Below, piece after piece: positions 8,632 through 16,089 of a DNA stretch of 43,184 nucleotides. The number at the start of each line of letters is the position of its first letter. The first letter of the stretch is position 1. The stretch covers positions 1 to 43,184 of the forward strand of contig JAAYDF010000114.1 in the NCBI GenBank assembly GCA_012729395.1, given 5' to 3'. This stretch comes from Phycisphaerae bacterium. GTDB lineage: Bacteria; Planctomycetota; Phycisphaerae; UBA1845; PWPN01. The position numbers and the translations under genes were made by a program. The notes below the pieces were generated by a model that was given only the letters and a program-made list of their open reading frames with translations, ran no database searches and was not told where the DNA came from.

Positions 8632-8659
8632 TTGTCGCAAGGGGGGGCGGCACTATAAT
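8632..8659 (+). promoter_or_regulatory. Candidate sigma-70 promoter for the ferredoxin gene
   Basis: TTGTCG (8632-8637), a 16-base spacer, then a perfect TATAAT (8654-8659). The start codon follows at 8724 with GGGAG at 8712-8716. The promoter makes the upstream alternative start at 8607 impossible. Confidence 0.65.
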
Positions 8660-8723
8660 CAGGCATGCGCATCGGTTTGCGCCTGTGTTCATGTGGGCAC
8701 ATCACAAGAACGGGAGCCCCTAT

Positions 8724-8984
8724 ATGTCTCACTGCATTGCCGAGCCTTGCGTCAACACCAAAGACACCGCCTGCGTTGCGGTTTGCCCGGTAGATTGCAT
8801 CCACCCGACCAAGGATGAGGAAGCTTTCGCGACGGCGGAGATGCTGTACATCGACCCCGAGACGTGTATTGACTGCGGGTTGTGTGTTGATGAGTGTCCG
8901 GTGAAGGCGATCTTTCCGGAAGAGGAACTGCCGGCCGAGTGGCAGAAGTACATTGCGATCAACGCGGCGTACTACAAGAAGTAG
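8724..8984 (+). CDS. 7Fe-type ([3Fe-4S][4Fe-4S]) ferredoxin
   Basis: The 86-residue electron carrier has two cluster motifs. Cys9-x7-Cys17-x3-Cys21-Pro matches the 7Fe ferredoxins: Cys9, Cys17 and Cys58 would hold the [3Fe-4S] cluster and Cys21, Cys48, Cys51 and Cys54 the [4Fe-4S]. The second motif CIDCGLCVDECP is complete. Cys4 and Cys25 are extra. The middle segment HPTKDEEAF and the Tyr-Ile-Asp-Pro-Glu before the second motif are typical of this subgroup. ATG 8724 is set by GGGAG seven bases upstream. It is a single gene with its own promoter; partners are not in the window. Confidence 0.92.
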   Translation: MSHCIAEPCVNTKDTACVAVCPVDCIHPTKDEEAFATAEMLYIDPETCIDCGLCVDECPVKAIFPEEELPAEWQKYIAINAAYYKK

Positions 8985-9120
8985 TCTCGGGCCGGTCGTC
9001 GCCTCGCATGTGCCGCCCGAGGATGTACTCGGTGTGTCCACCGGCTGGCATCATCTCGCGTGGTTGTGCGGTGTTTGCGGTTTCCGGAGGCCGCTGGGCG
9101 GCGACGGGGTTTTCGCACGC

Positions 9121-9142
9121 CGGCCGCCGCGGGGGGCGGCCG
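9121..9142. terminator. GC-rich hairpin between convergent ferredoxin and lipoprotein genes
   Basis: CGGCCGCC (9121-9128) and GGCGGCCG (9135-9142) form an eight-base stem directly against the lipoprotein stop. A second, nine-base stem (9157-9177, loop TTT) lies inside the last codons of that gene. There is no T-run, so termination might need Rho. Confidence 0.4.
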
Positions 9143-9535
9143 CTACGGGGTTGGGGCGGTGGCGGTTTCCGCCACCGGGCGAATGACGTCGACCTTGGTG
9201 GCAATAAACGAGCGTTCCCCATCCTTCTTGACCATGCGGACGACCACGTTGACCTTGTCGTCGATCTGGACGTCGTCGAGGGTTGCGGTAGCGCCGTTGA
9301 TAAGGATCTCGACGTTGGGGTCAAGCCGGCCTTGCACGCGCATTTCCTTCTGCAGCTTGGGGGCGTAGACCCACATTTCCATGACCCCGGTGTCTTTGTT
9401 GATGGCGGCGACGCGACCTTGGCGGGTGTCGTGTTCTGGCTTAGCCTTTTCCTTGCCGCAGCCGGTGAGGGCCGGCATGGCCAGGGTGACGAGGAGGGCG
9501 AAAACAGGCTTGGCGAGACTACCGGGCATTCTCAT
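9143..9535 (-). CDS. Small lipoprotein of unknown function
   Basis: The 130-residue product starts with a lipoprotein signal: a basic/hydrophobic run (about residues 7-20) ending in the lipobox LTGC with Cys22. The rest is a single small beta-rich domain (RQGRVAAINKDTGVMEMWV ... VEILINGATATLDDVQIDDKV) that resembles the OB-like domains with a set metal/ion-independent turn, and a Thr/Ala/Pro tail. No family is recognised. ATG 9535 is preceded by AAAGGA; a longer frame to 9637 would read through the promoter region. It is divergent from rpmE. Confidence 0.7.
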   Translation of the reverse strand: MRMPGSLAKPVFALLVTLAMPALTGCGKEKAKPEHDTRQGRVAAINKDTGVMEMWVYAPKLQKEMRVQGRLDPNVEILINGATATLDDVQIDDKVNVVVRMVKKDGERSFIATKVDVIRPVAETATAPTP

Positions 9536-9559
9536 GATCGATCCTTTCCGACGGCGATG

Positions 9560-9577
9560 GGTGCCCTCCCGGGCACC
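9560..9577 (-). promoter_or_regulatory. Hairpin in the leader of the lipoprotein gene
   Basis: GGTGCCC and GGGCACC form a seven-base perfect stem with a four-base loop, 11 bases upstream of the AAAGGA ribosome site (9543-9548). Confidence 0.45.
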
Positions 9578-9589
9578 ATTTGAAGGCTC

Positions 9590-9618
9590 AATGTATCGGA
9601 CGGGCGGGGCGAATGCAA
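9590..9618 (-). promoter_or_regulatory. Candidate promoter for the lipoprotein gene
   Basis: On the minus strand TTGCAT (9613-9618), a 17-base spacer and TACATT (9590-9595). The rpmE promoter facing the other way has the same TTGCAT -35. Confidence 0.4.
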
Positions 9619-9631
9619 CCGGGGGCCGGTC

Positions 9632-9660
9632 TTGCATCGTCTCGGCGCTGGGGGTAAACT
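9632..9660 (+). promoter_or_regulatory. Candidate promoter for rpmE
   Basis: TTGCAT (9632-9637), 17 bases, TAAACT (9655-9660). Together with the opposing ATGCAA at 9613-9618 it forms an inverted pair 13 bases apart. Confidence 0.45.
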
Positions 9661-9756
9661 GCTTGGTCTGTATCCCGGTTGGCCCCTCGCCGGTCGGGTG
9701 TGCCTGAAGATTGGATTCCAGCGCGAGAGACTGGACAGCGTGAGGTCGGCCCGGCC

Positions 9757-10002
9757 ATGAAAAAGGACATTCATCCCCCGTATGTGGATTGCACCGTCAC
9801 TTGCGGTTGCGGTGCGTCGTTTCAGACGCGTTCGACGGTTCCGCAGCTCAAGCTTGAGATTTGCTCGAACTGCCATCCGTTCTTCACCGGGCAGCAGCGG
9901 TACGTGGATACGGCTGGTCGGGTGGAGCGGTTCACGAAGAAGTTCGGCGGCGACTACTTCTCGAAGCAGACGGCCAACAAGGACAAAGCCAGCAAGGCTT
10001 AG
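9757..10002 (+). CDS. rpmE: 50S ribosomal protein L31
   Basis: The 81-residue protein begins [19 protein letters not shown], the standard L31 opening, with the zinc-binding cysteines Cys16, Cys18, Cys36 and Cys39 ([12 protein letters not shown]), so it is the Zn-containing C+ form. It binds the large ribosomal subunit at the central protuberance. The lysine-rich end (ANKDKASKA) is a normal tail. It precedes prfA as in many bacteria, but a 150-base gap with a long stem-loop separates them. Confidence 0.95.
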   Translation: MKKDIHPPYVDCTVTCGCGASFQTRSTVPQLKLEICSNCHPFFTGQQRYVDTAGRVERFTKKFGGDYFSKQTANKDKASKA

Positions 10003-10079
10003 CGCCCCAGGCTCGTTCCCTGCGGATCGGCGAGTGCCGCGGCAGGGGGCGGGGAGGATCTGGGCGCTGCCCGAAATGG

Positions 10080-10134
10080 GAATCCACGCCGGCTCGGCAG
10101 TGCACCCCAGTGGTGGCCGACCCGGCGTGGATTC
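10080..10134 (+). terminator. Long stem-loop between rpmE and prfA (terminator or attenuator)
   Basis: GAATCCACGCCGG (10080-10092) and CCGGCGTGGATTC (10122-10134) are perfect complements. Inside, TCGGC/GCCGA and CACC/GGTG continue the stem with small mismatches. The sequence after it is TTCTTT, a weak U-tract, and the prfA ribosome site starts seven bases later. Confidence 0.6.
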
Positions 10135-10152
10135 TTCTTTGGGGAGATGGTG

Positions 10153-11250
10153 ATGGAGCGTTCCGCCTCTGATCCCGTGCTGCGCAAGCTGGAGGAGCTG
10201 CGCGAGCAGTACGAGTCCTTGACGGCGGAGATGAACAGCCCGGAGGTGGCCGGTGATTCGGTGCGGATCGTCAAGCTGAGCAGGGAGCACGGGCAACTGC
10301 GGCGATTGGTGGAGCCTTACGAGCGTTACCGCAAGGCCATCACCGAGGTGGCGGACAGCCGGGCGATTCTCGAAGACAAGCAGACCGACGCCGAGCTGCG
10401 CGAGCTGGCGGAGCAGGAGGTCGAGACGGCACAGGCTCGGGCGGACGAACTGATGACCCACTTGCGGGAAGTTCTGGTGACCAGCGATGAGGCCCGGGTC
10501 GATTCGGTGATTGTTGAGATTCGGGCGGGGACAGGTGGTGACGAGGCGGCCCTCTTTGCCCGCGATTTGTACGAGATGTACCTGCGTTACTGCGAGAGCC
10601 GGAAGTTCTCGGTCGAGGTGTTGGATTCGTCGCCGTCGGATCTGGGCGGGTTCAAGGAGATCGTGCTGAACATTCGCGGGGCGGGGGTCTACGAGCATCT
10701 GGGGTACGAGGGGGGTGGGCATCGGGTGCAGCGTGTGCCGGAGACCGAGGCCCAGGGCCGCATTCACACGTCGGCGGCGACGGTGGCTGTGCTGCCCGAG
10801 CCGGAGGAGGTGGACATCCAGGTCGATTGGGAGAAGGACGTGATCGAGCACGTGAGCCGGGCCGGCGGACCGGGCGGGCAGAACGTGAATAAGGTTTCGT
10901 CGGCCATCAAGCTCGAGCACGTGCCCACGGGCATCACCGTCTCGATGCGGGACGAGAAAAGCCAGCACAAGAATCGCGCGAAGGCCCGGCGTCTGCTGCT
11001 CTCGCGGATTTACGATGACATCGTGCAGCGGCAGTGCTCCGCTCGCGACGCCACGCGACGCAATATGATCGGCTCGGGCGACCGCAGTCAGCGCGTTCGC
11101 ACCTACAATTTTCCGCAGAACCGGTGTACCGACCACCGTATCCACCTCGATCTCTACAGTCTCGACCGCATCATGCAGGGCGAGTTGGATGATTTGATTC
11201 AGGCGTTGCGCAAGTACGACCTGGAGCAGCGTTTGCAGCATCTGGCGTGA
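10153..11250 (+). CDS. prfA: Peptide chain release factor 1
   Basis: This 365-residue class I release factor reads UAA and UAG stop codons and triggers peptide release. The recognition tripeptide is Pro196-Glu-Thr198 (the PxT motif of RF1, not the SPF of RF2). The catalytic GGQ is at residues 241-243 in AGGPGGQNVNK. HRVQRVPETEAQGRIHTSAA and DERSQHKN-like DEKSQHKNRAKA are family blocks. The GGGGAG at 10141 favours ATG 10153 over 10147. The methylase gene prmC, often next, is absent; the following gene is on the other strand. Confidence 0.96.
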   Translation: MERSASDPVLRKLEELREQYESLTAEMNSPEVAGDSVRIVKLSREHGQLRRLVEPYERYRKAITEVADSRAILEDKQTDAELRELAEQEVETAQARADELMTHLREVLVTSDEARVDSVIVEIRAGTGGDEAALFARDLYEMYLRYCESRKFSVEVLDSSPSDLGGFKEIVLNIRGAGVYEHLGYEGGGHRVQRVPETEAQGRIHTSAATVAVLPEPEEVDIQVDWEKDVIEHVSRAGGPGGQNVNKVSSAIKLEHVPTGITVSMRDEKSQHKNRAKARRLLLSRIYDDIVQRQCSARDATRRNMIGSGDRSQRVRTYNFPQNRCTDHRIHLDLYSLDRIMQGELDDLIQALRKYDLEQRLQHLA

Positions 11251-11280
11251 AGCGGCGAGTGACGCCCATACCACGAGGGC

Positions 11281-12099
11281 TTATTGGCTTCGCCAGCGGG
11301 CGATGGTGGCGGCGATGGCCACGAAGAAGGCGGAGAGCAGGACGATGACCGCGCCGCTGGGTAGGTCGGTGACGGCGGCGATCAGGAATCCGCCCAGCCC
11401 ACTGGCGGCACCCAGCAGGCTGGCCAGGGCGAGTACACGTCCGCTGCCGCGGGTCAGTTGAAACGCGGCGGCGGCCGGGTTGGTGATCAGGCTATAGATC
11501 ATCAGCCCGCCGACGGTCTGGAAGCTGACGGTCAGCAGGATCGCGGTGAGTACCAGGAAGATGGTCCACACGAGGGTTGCGTGGACGCCGGCGGCGGCGG
11601 CATCTCTGCGGGAGAACAGGATGGCGCGCATTTCCTTGTGGCAGACGATGGTGAAGATGAGGAAGGCGACGGCGGTCGCGAGGATCAGGCTCACGTCCTT
11701 CCACCGGCAGTAGTTGAGGCTGCCCCACAAGAGCGTTCGCACGTCGTGGTCGCTGCGGCCGAGAACGCCGAACAGCCCGAAGCCCAGGAACGCCAGCCCG
11801 ATGGTGACGGTGAAGAGGATGCCCATCACGATGTTGGTGTCCATGCGGATCTCGTGCGGGTTGACGAGGCCCAGGAGGATGGCGGCGATGAGGGCACTGG
11901 CCAGGGCGGGCAGGAGGAGCATCTGCCCGGTGAGCCCGGCGAGTGCTCCGAAGACCGCGCCGGCCAACGCGGCGTGGGCCACGCATACGCCCAGGAAGGG
12001 GATGCGCATGCCGACGATGAACACACTGAGCAGCCCACAGGAGCCGCCGGCGAGCAGACCGCCCATCATCACCGGTGCCCAGAATCCCAGGTCAAGCAT
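11281..12099 (-). CDS. Metal ABC transporter permease (ZnuB/MntB family)
   Basis: The 272-residue protein is an all-helical membrane protein of the ABC-3 family with about seven to eight predicted spans, for example FWAPVMMGGLLAGGSCGLLS, MLLLPALASALIAAILLGLV and MGILFTVTIGLAFLGFGLFG. The family loop FQTVGGLMIYSLITNPAAAA near residue 210 is characteristic. It should form the inner-membrane channel for Zn2+, Mn2+ or Fe2+ with the ATPase encoded just upstream; the start overlaps that gene by eight bases. The substrate-binding lipoprotein (ZnuA type) is missing nearby. Confidence 0.87.
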   Translation of the reverse strand: MLDLGFWAPVMMGGLLAGGSCGLLSVFIVGMRIPFLGVCVAHAALAGAVFGALAGLTGQMLLLPALASALIAAILLGLVNPHEIRMDTNIVMGILFTVTIGLAFLGFGLFGVLGRSDHDVRTLLWGSLNYCRWKDVSLILATAVAFLIFTIVCHKEMRAILFSRRDAAAAGVHATLVWTIFLVLTAILLTVSFQTVGGLMIYSLITNPAAAAFQLTRGSGRVLALASLLGAASGLGGFLIAAVTDLPSGAVIVLLSAFFVAIAATIARWRSQ

Positions 12100-12967
12100 G
12101 GGTTAGCCCCACAGGTACGACCGCGTGTCGGCCGGCTTGATGCAGAACCGTCAGTCCGGCTCCGTAGAGCCCCGCGATGCGCTCGTCGGTGAGTACGCCC
12201 TCCGGCGGACCGTCCGCGACGATCCTGCCTTGGTCGAGGACGACCACGCGCCGGCAACAGGCTGGCAGCACTTCGAGCTCGTGGCAGACTAAGACGACGG
12301 TGAGACGTTCCTCCTCGTAGAGTGTGTGGATGATCTCGACGATGCGTTCGCGCCAGCCCAGGTCAAGGTTGGCGGAGGGTTCATCCAGCAGCAGGAGCTT
12401 GGGGCGTTGCACCATGGCCCGGGCGATGAGCGTTTTGCGTTGTTCGCCGCCGGAGATGTCGCCGAAGCCCCGGCCGGCGAGTGGCGTGAGCCCCATGCGT
12501 TCGATCCACGCATCGATGATGTCCCAGTCGGGCGTCCGCAGCGGCCGGAGCAGGCCCGCGATGCCGGTTCTGCCGATGGCTACCACCTCGCGCACGGTCA
12601 GCGGCATCTCGCTGCGTTCCGGCAGGAGCTGAGGGATGTAGCCGATCTGTCGCCGCAGGGCGGTGAGCCTGCCTCCGCCGTCGCGGCGGACGGGGTGGCC
12701 GAGCATGGTGATGTGTCCCTGGGCATGCCGTTGCATGCCCAGGCAGGCGCGGAGTAGGGTGCTCTTGCCGGCCCCGTTAGGGCCCAGGATGCCCAGGAAC
12801 TCGCCCCGGCCAAGGGTGAGATCCGCGATGTGCAGGAGGGTGCGGCGACCCACATGGACGGTTAACTCGCGGAGGGCGATCGCGTCAGCGGAGTCGGCAC
12901 GCGTCGGGCTGCCGCATGCTTCCCGCGACGAGACCGGCGGCGTGTTGGTGGGTGGCGATGCGTTCAT
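12092..12967 (-). CDS. Metal ABC transporter ATP-binding protein (ZnuC/MntA family)
   Basis: The 291-residue ATPase has Walker A GPNGAGKST (62-70), a Q-loop IGYIPQ, signature ISGGEQRK (a degenerate LSGGQ seen in this family), Walker B LLLLDEPSANLD and the switch VLVCHELE. It would power the adjacent permease. The first 27 residues (Pro/Ser/Thr-rich) lie before the domain. There is no ribosome site, but an extended -10 (TGCTACCAT, 12974-12982) ends six bases before the ATG, which suggests a leaderless message. The cation is not determined by the sequence. Confidence 0.88.
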   Translation of the reverse strand: MNASPPTNTPPVSSREACGSPTRADSADAIALRELTVHVGRRTLLHIADLTLGRGEFLGILGPNGAGKSTLLRACLGMQRHAQGHITMLGHPVRRDGGGRLTALRRQIGYIPQLLPERSEMPLTVREVVAIGRTGIAGLLRPLRTPDWDIIDAWIERMGLTPLAGRGFGDISGGEQRKTLIARAMVQRPKLLLLDEPSANLDLGWRERIVEIIHTLYEEERLTVVLVCHELEVLPACCRRVVVLDQGRIVADGPPEGVLTDERIAGLYGAGLTVLHQAGRHAVVPVGLTHA

Positions 12968-12970
12968 GTC

Positions 12971-12982
12971 ACCATGGTAGCA
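12971..12982 (-). promoter_or_regulatory. Extended -10 and small palindrome before the metal-transport operon
   Basis: On the minus strand TGC-TACCAT occupies 12974-12982; ACCATGGT (12971-12978) is an eight-base palindrome overlapping it. No clear -35 is seen. It could be where a metal regulator binds, but the match to any known box is poor. Confidence 0.25.
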
Positions 12983-13103
12983 CAGAACGCGGCGTTATCC
13001 CTCCTGGGATGGCACGCTCGTGCGTTTTCCGATCCGCGATCACACCCGGGGACTTGCGTCCCCGGCTCGGGGGGATTCTCGGGGTCCTCGATAGCAATGA
13101 GCG

Positions 13104-13132
13104 TTGAGAAGCGGTGCGGGTTGGCGTACATT
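13104..13132 (+). promoter_or_regulatory. Candidate sigma-70 promoter for mutS
   Basis: TTGAGA (13104-13109), 17 bases, TACATT (13127-13132). The expected transcript start near 13139 is downstream of the longest open frame's start (13104), so that frame start is ruled out if this promoter is real. Confidence 0.55.
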
Positions 13133-13146
13133 GGCCGGCGAGAAGG

Positions 13147-13176
13147 ATGAATATCGTTGGCCGGCGAGGACGATGA
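13147..13176 (+). promoter_or_regulatory. Possible nine-codon leader ORF overlapping the mutS start
   Basis: ATG at 13147 encodes MNIVGRRGR and stops at TGA 13174-13176, overlapping the mutS ATG by ATGA. It comes from an imperfect 20-bp direct repeat (13131-13150 and 13157-13176, 17 of 20 identical) that duplicates the ribosome site and start. Confidence 0.35.
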
Positions 13177-15878
13177 CCACGCGACCCCAAAGCTCGATGC
13201 CCATTGACGCGGCTGACGCGCTCACGCCGGCCATGCGCCAGTACGTCGAGCAGAAGGCCAGCGCCCCGGACGCCTTGCTGCTGTTTCGCATGGGCGACTT
13301 CTACGAGCTGTTCTACGAGGACGCGGAGACGGCGGCCCGGGTGCTCGGGCTCACGCTGACCAGCCGTAGCAAGGACAAGGGCGGTGGGGCGATCCCTTTG
13401 GCGGGTATCCCGCACCACGCCCTGGAAAGCTACCTGCCCAAGCTTGTGCATGCCGGCTTCAAGGTCGCGATTAGCGAGCAGGTCGAGGATCCGCGCCAGG
13501 CCAAGGGCGTTGTTCGCCGCGAGATTGTGCGGATTGTCACGCCGGGCACGCTGACCGAGGACGCTCTCCTGCAGCAGCGGGCGGACAACTACCTCGCGTG
13601 CATTTGCCGGCAGCGTGACGACTGCGGGCTGGCGTTCGTCGAGCTGTCCACCGGGTCGTTCTGGGTCCAGCCGACTGCCGAGCGTCTGCTGCTCGATGAG
13701 CTGGTCCGGCTCGGGCCGGCGGAACTGCTGGTTCCCGAGACGCGGATCGACGCGCCCGACCCGCTGCTCAAGGCGTTTCAGGAGGCGAGCGGTCCGGGTT
13801 TGGCGGTGACCCGTCGGCCGGCCCATCTGTTCGACCCCTATCAAGCCCAGGAACGTCTGCGGCAACATTTCGGCGTGCTCACGTTGGAGGGCTTTGGCTT
13901 CGAGCGCATGGACGCCGCCCTGTGTGCCGCCGCAGTGATCATCGAGTACCTCACCCAGACTCAGCGGACCGCCCTGCAACACATCGTCAAGCTGTCGCGC
14001 CGCTACACGGAAGAGTACGTGCTGATCGACCAGTCCACTTGGCGGTCGCTGGAGGTCGAGCGGACGATCCGCAGCCAGGCGGCGGCTGGCTCGCTGGTGC
14101 ACGCCGTCGATCGTACCTCGACGGCGATGGGGGCTCGCTGCCTGCGTCGTTGGCTGGCGGCGCCGCTTCGGGCGGTAGACGCTATCCAGCAGCGGCAAGA
14201 GGGAATCGCCGAGCTGCGTGGTGATATTCATCAGCTCGCGGCGATCCGTGGCGAGTTGGGTCGCCTGGCGGACATTGAACGGATTACCGCCCGGCTGGGC
14301 GTGGGGCGCGCGTCGCCGCGCGACCTGTTGGCCTTGGGGCAAACGCTCCTGCGGGTCGAGCGTGTGGCCGACCTGATCGAGGAGTTGCCGCAGCGCCAGA
14401 CGCTGACCGGCTCGACGGTGTGCCCGTTTCTGGGCGAGCGGGCGGCGGCGTTGCGCGGGCAGCGCGAGCTGGCGGAGTTCCTCACCACGGCGTTGCATCC
14501 GGAGGCCCCGCTGACGGTGAACGAGGGGGGGATCATCGCGCCCGGTCATGATGCCGAGCTGGATCGTCTGCGCACGGTCGGCAGTGACGGCCGGCAGTGG
14601 CTCGCCGACTTCCAGGCCCGACAAATCCAGCGCAGCGGGATCCCCAGCCTTAAGGTCGGCTACAACCAGGTCTTCGGCTACTACATAGAAATCACCAACA
14701 CGCATCGCGACCGCGTCCCGCCGGAGTACGTCCGCAAGCAGACGCTCAAGAACGCCGAGCGTTACATCACCGACGAGCTCAAGAAGTACGAGACCGAGGT
14801 GCTCACCGCCCGCGATCAGGCCATCAGCCGGGAGATGGAGTTGTTCGAGATCATTCGCCAGCGGGCGATCGAGCACATTCCGGCGTTGCAGACGCTGGCG
14901 TTGGCGGCGGCGGAGATCGACACGGTCGCGGGGCTGGCGCACCTGGCCGATTCGCGGCGTTACGTCCGGCCGGAGCTGGTTGCCGAGCCCGTTCTGGATA
15001 TTCGCGACGGTCGGCACCCGGTGCTCGAGCAGAGTCTGGCCCAGAAGTTCGTGCCCAACGACTGTGATTTGGGCCGACCGACCGACGACGGCAAGCATCG
15101 CGAGACGTTGGTCATCCTTACCGGGCCGAACATGGCCGGCAAGAGCACCTACATTCGCCAGACGGCTCTGCTGACCCTGCTCGCTCAGACCGGCAGCTTC
15201 GTGCCGGCGGCAGCCATGCGCCTTGGCCCGGTGGACCGCATCTTCGCCCGCGTCGGGGCATCCGATGAGATCAGTCGTGGGCAGTCGACCTTCATGGTCG
15301 AGATGACCGAGGCCGCCAACATCATCAACAACGCTGGCGAGGCCAGCCTGGTGATCATCGACGAGCTGGGCCGCGGGACGAGTACGTTCGACGGCCTGTC
15401 GTTGGCTTGGGCGATCGCCGAGCAACTGGCGACCCGTACCCGCTGCCGAACGCTTTTCGCCACCCATTACCACGAGCTGACGCAGCTGGAGGACAATCTG
15501 GCCGGCGTGGTCAACTACAATGTCGCGGTCCGCGAGTGGGAGGAGGAGATTGTCTTCCTGCATCGCATTGTGCGCGGCGGAGCGGATCGCAGCTACGGCT
15601 CGCACGTGGCCCGGTTGGCGGGTGTGCCCCCCAAGGTTATCGCCCGTAGCCGTGAGTTACTGGCGGAGTTGGAGTCGAACTTTGCCGCTCTTCGTCGCGC
15701 TCCCATCCGCACCGCGGTCCGCACCAAGGCCAAGCCCAAGGATAATCAGCTCCTGCTTTTCGACATGCGGGATCCCGCCGACGAGGTGATCGAGGAGCTG
15801 CGCAAGCTGGACCCCAATGTGCTCACACCTTTGGACGCACTGGGTATGATCGAGCGATGGTGCAGTCATTTGAAGTGA
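13173..15878 (+). CDS. mutS: DNA mismatch repair protein MutS
   Basis: The 901-residue protein has every MutS domain. The mismatch-reading Phe-x-Glu is Phe43/Glu45 in MGDFYELF; the connector and lever helices follow; the clamp region (NTHRDRVPPEYVRKQTLKNA) is near 510-530. The ATPase has Walker A GPNMAGKST (651-659), Walker B LVIIDELGRGTSTFDGLSLAWA and the His in FATHYHELTQL. It recognises mismatches and small loops and recruits MutL. ATG 13173 follows GAGGA and agrees with the promoter at 13104. MutL is not in the window. Confidence 0.97.
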   Translation: MTTRPQSSMPIDAADALTPAMRQYVEQKASAPDALLLFRMGDFYELFYEDAETAARVLGLTLTSRSKDKGGGAIPLAGIPHHALESYLPKLVHAGFKVAISEQVEDPRQAKGVVRREIVRIVTPGTLTEDALLQQRADNYLACICRQRDDCGLAFVELSTGSFWVQPTAERLLLDELVRLGPAELLVPETRIDAPDPLLKAFQEASGPGLAVTRRPAHLFDPYQAQERLRQHFGVLTLEGFGFERMDAALCAAAVIIEYLTQTQRTALQHIVKLSRRYTEEYVLIDQSTWRSLEVERTIRSQAAAGSLVHAVDRTSTAMGARCLRRWLAAPLRAVDAIQQRQEGIAELRGDIHQLAAIRGELGRLADIERITARLGVGRASPRDLLALGQTLLRVERVADLIEELPQRQTLTGSTVCPFLGERAAALRGQRELAEFLTTALHPEAPLTVNEGGIIAPGHDAELDRLRTVGSDGRQWLADFQARQIQRSGIPSLKVGYNQVFGYYIEITNTHRDRVPPEYVRKQTLKNAERYITDELKKYETEVLTARDQAISREMELFEIIRQRAIEHIPALQTLALAAAEIDTVAGLAHLADSRRYVRPELVAEPVLDIRDGRHPVLEQSLAQKFVPNDCDLGRPTDDGKHRETLVILTGPNMAGKSTYIRQTALLTLLAQTGSFVPAAAMRLGPVDRIFARVGASDEISRGQSTFMVEMTEAANIINNAGEASLVIIDELGRGTSTFDGLSLAWAIAEQLATRTRCRTLFATHYHELTQLEDNLAGVVNYNVAVREWEEEIVFLHRIVRGGADRSYGSHVARLAGVPPKVIARSRELLAELESNFAALRRAPIRTAVRTKAKPKDNQLLLFDMRDPADEVIEELRKLDPNVLTPLDALGMIERWCSHLK

Positions 15879-15952
15879 GCCCGGGTCGGTTTTTGCAACG
15901 GTGATCGCTGCCGACTCACTGGAGCGGATGCCTGTCGCGACAGCCAAAGCGT

Positions 15953-15967
15953 CGGGTCTCGGACCCG
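15953..15967 (+). terminator. Weak intrinsic terminator candidate after mutS
   Basis: CGGGTC (15953-15958) and GACCCG (15962-15967) form a six-base stem with a TCG loop, followed by GTCGTTTT. It is 75 bases past the mutS stop. A ten-base palindrome TGTCGCGACA lies just upstream at 15933-15942. Confidence 0.35.
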
Positions 15968-16089
15968 GTCGTTTTGGCCTGGGTTTGCGCTCGGTATCGA
16001 GGCAACCTGTCCCCTCTGGCGATAGTTGTGGTCATGCGGTACAATAGACAATAATCGAGTACGCGGGATTCCTTTTCAGGACGCATTTC

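Noticed and set aside
12969-15605. 878-codon open frame antisense to mutS
   Set aside because: Arg/Gln/His-rich composition and no recognisable domain; it is the mirror of mutS codons in GC-rich DNA. The same holds for the long plus-strand frames opposite the T6SS genes, for example 26431-28638 and 28802-30229.
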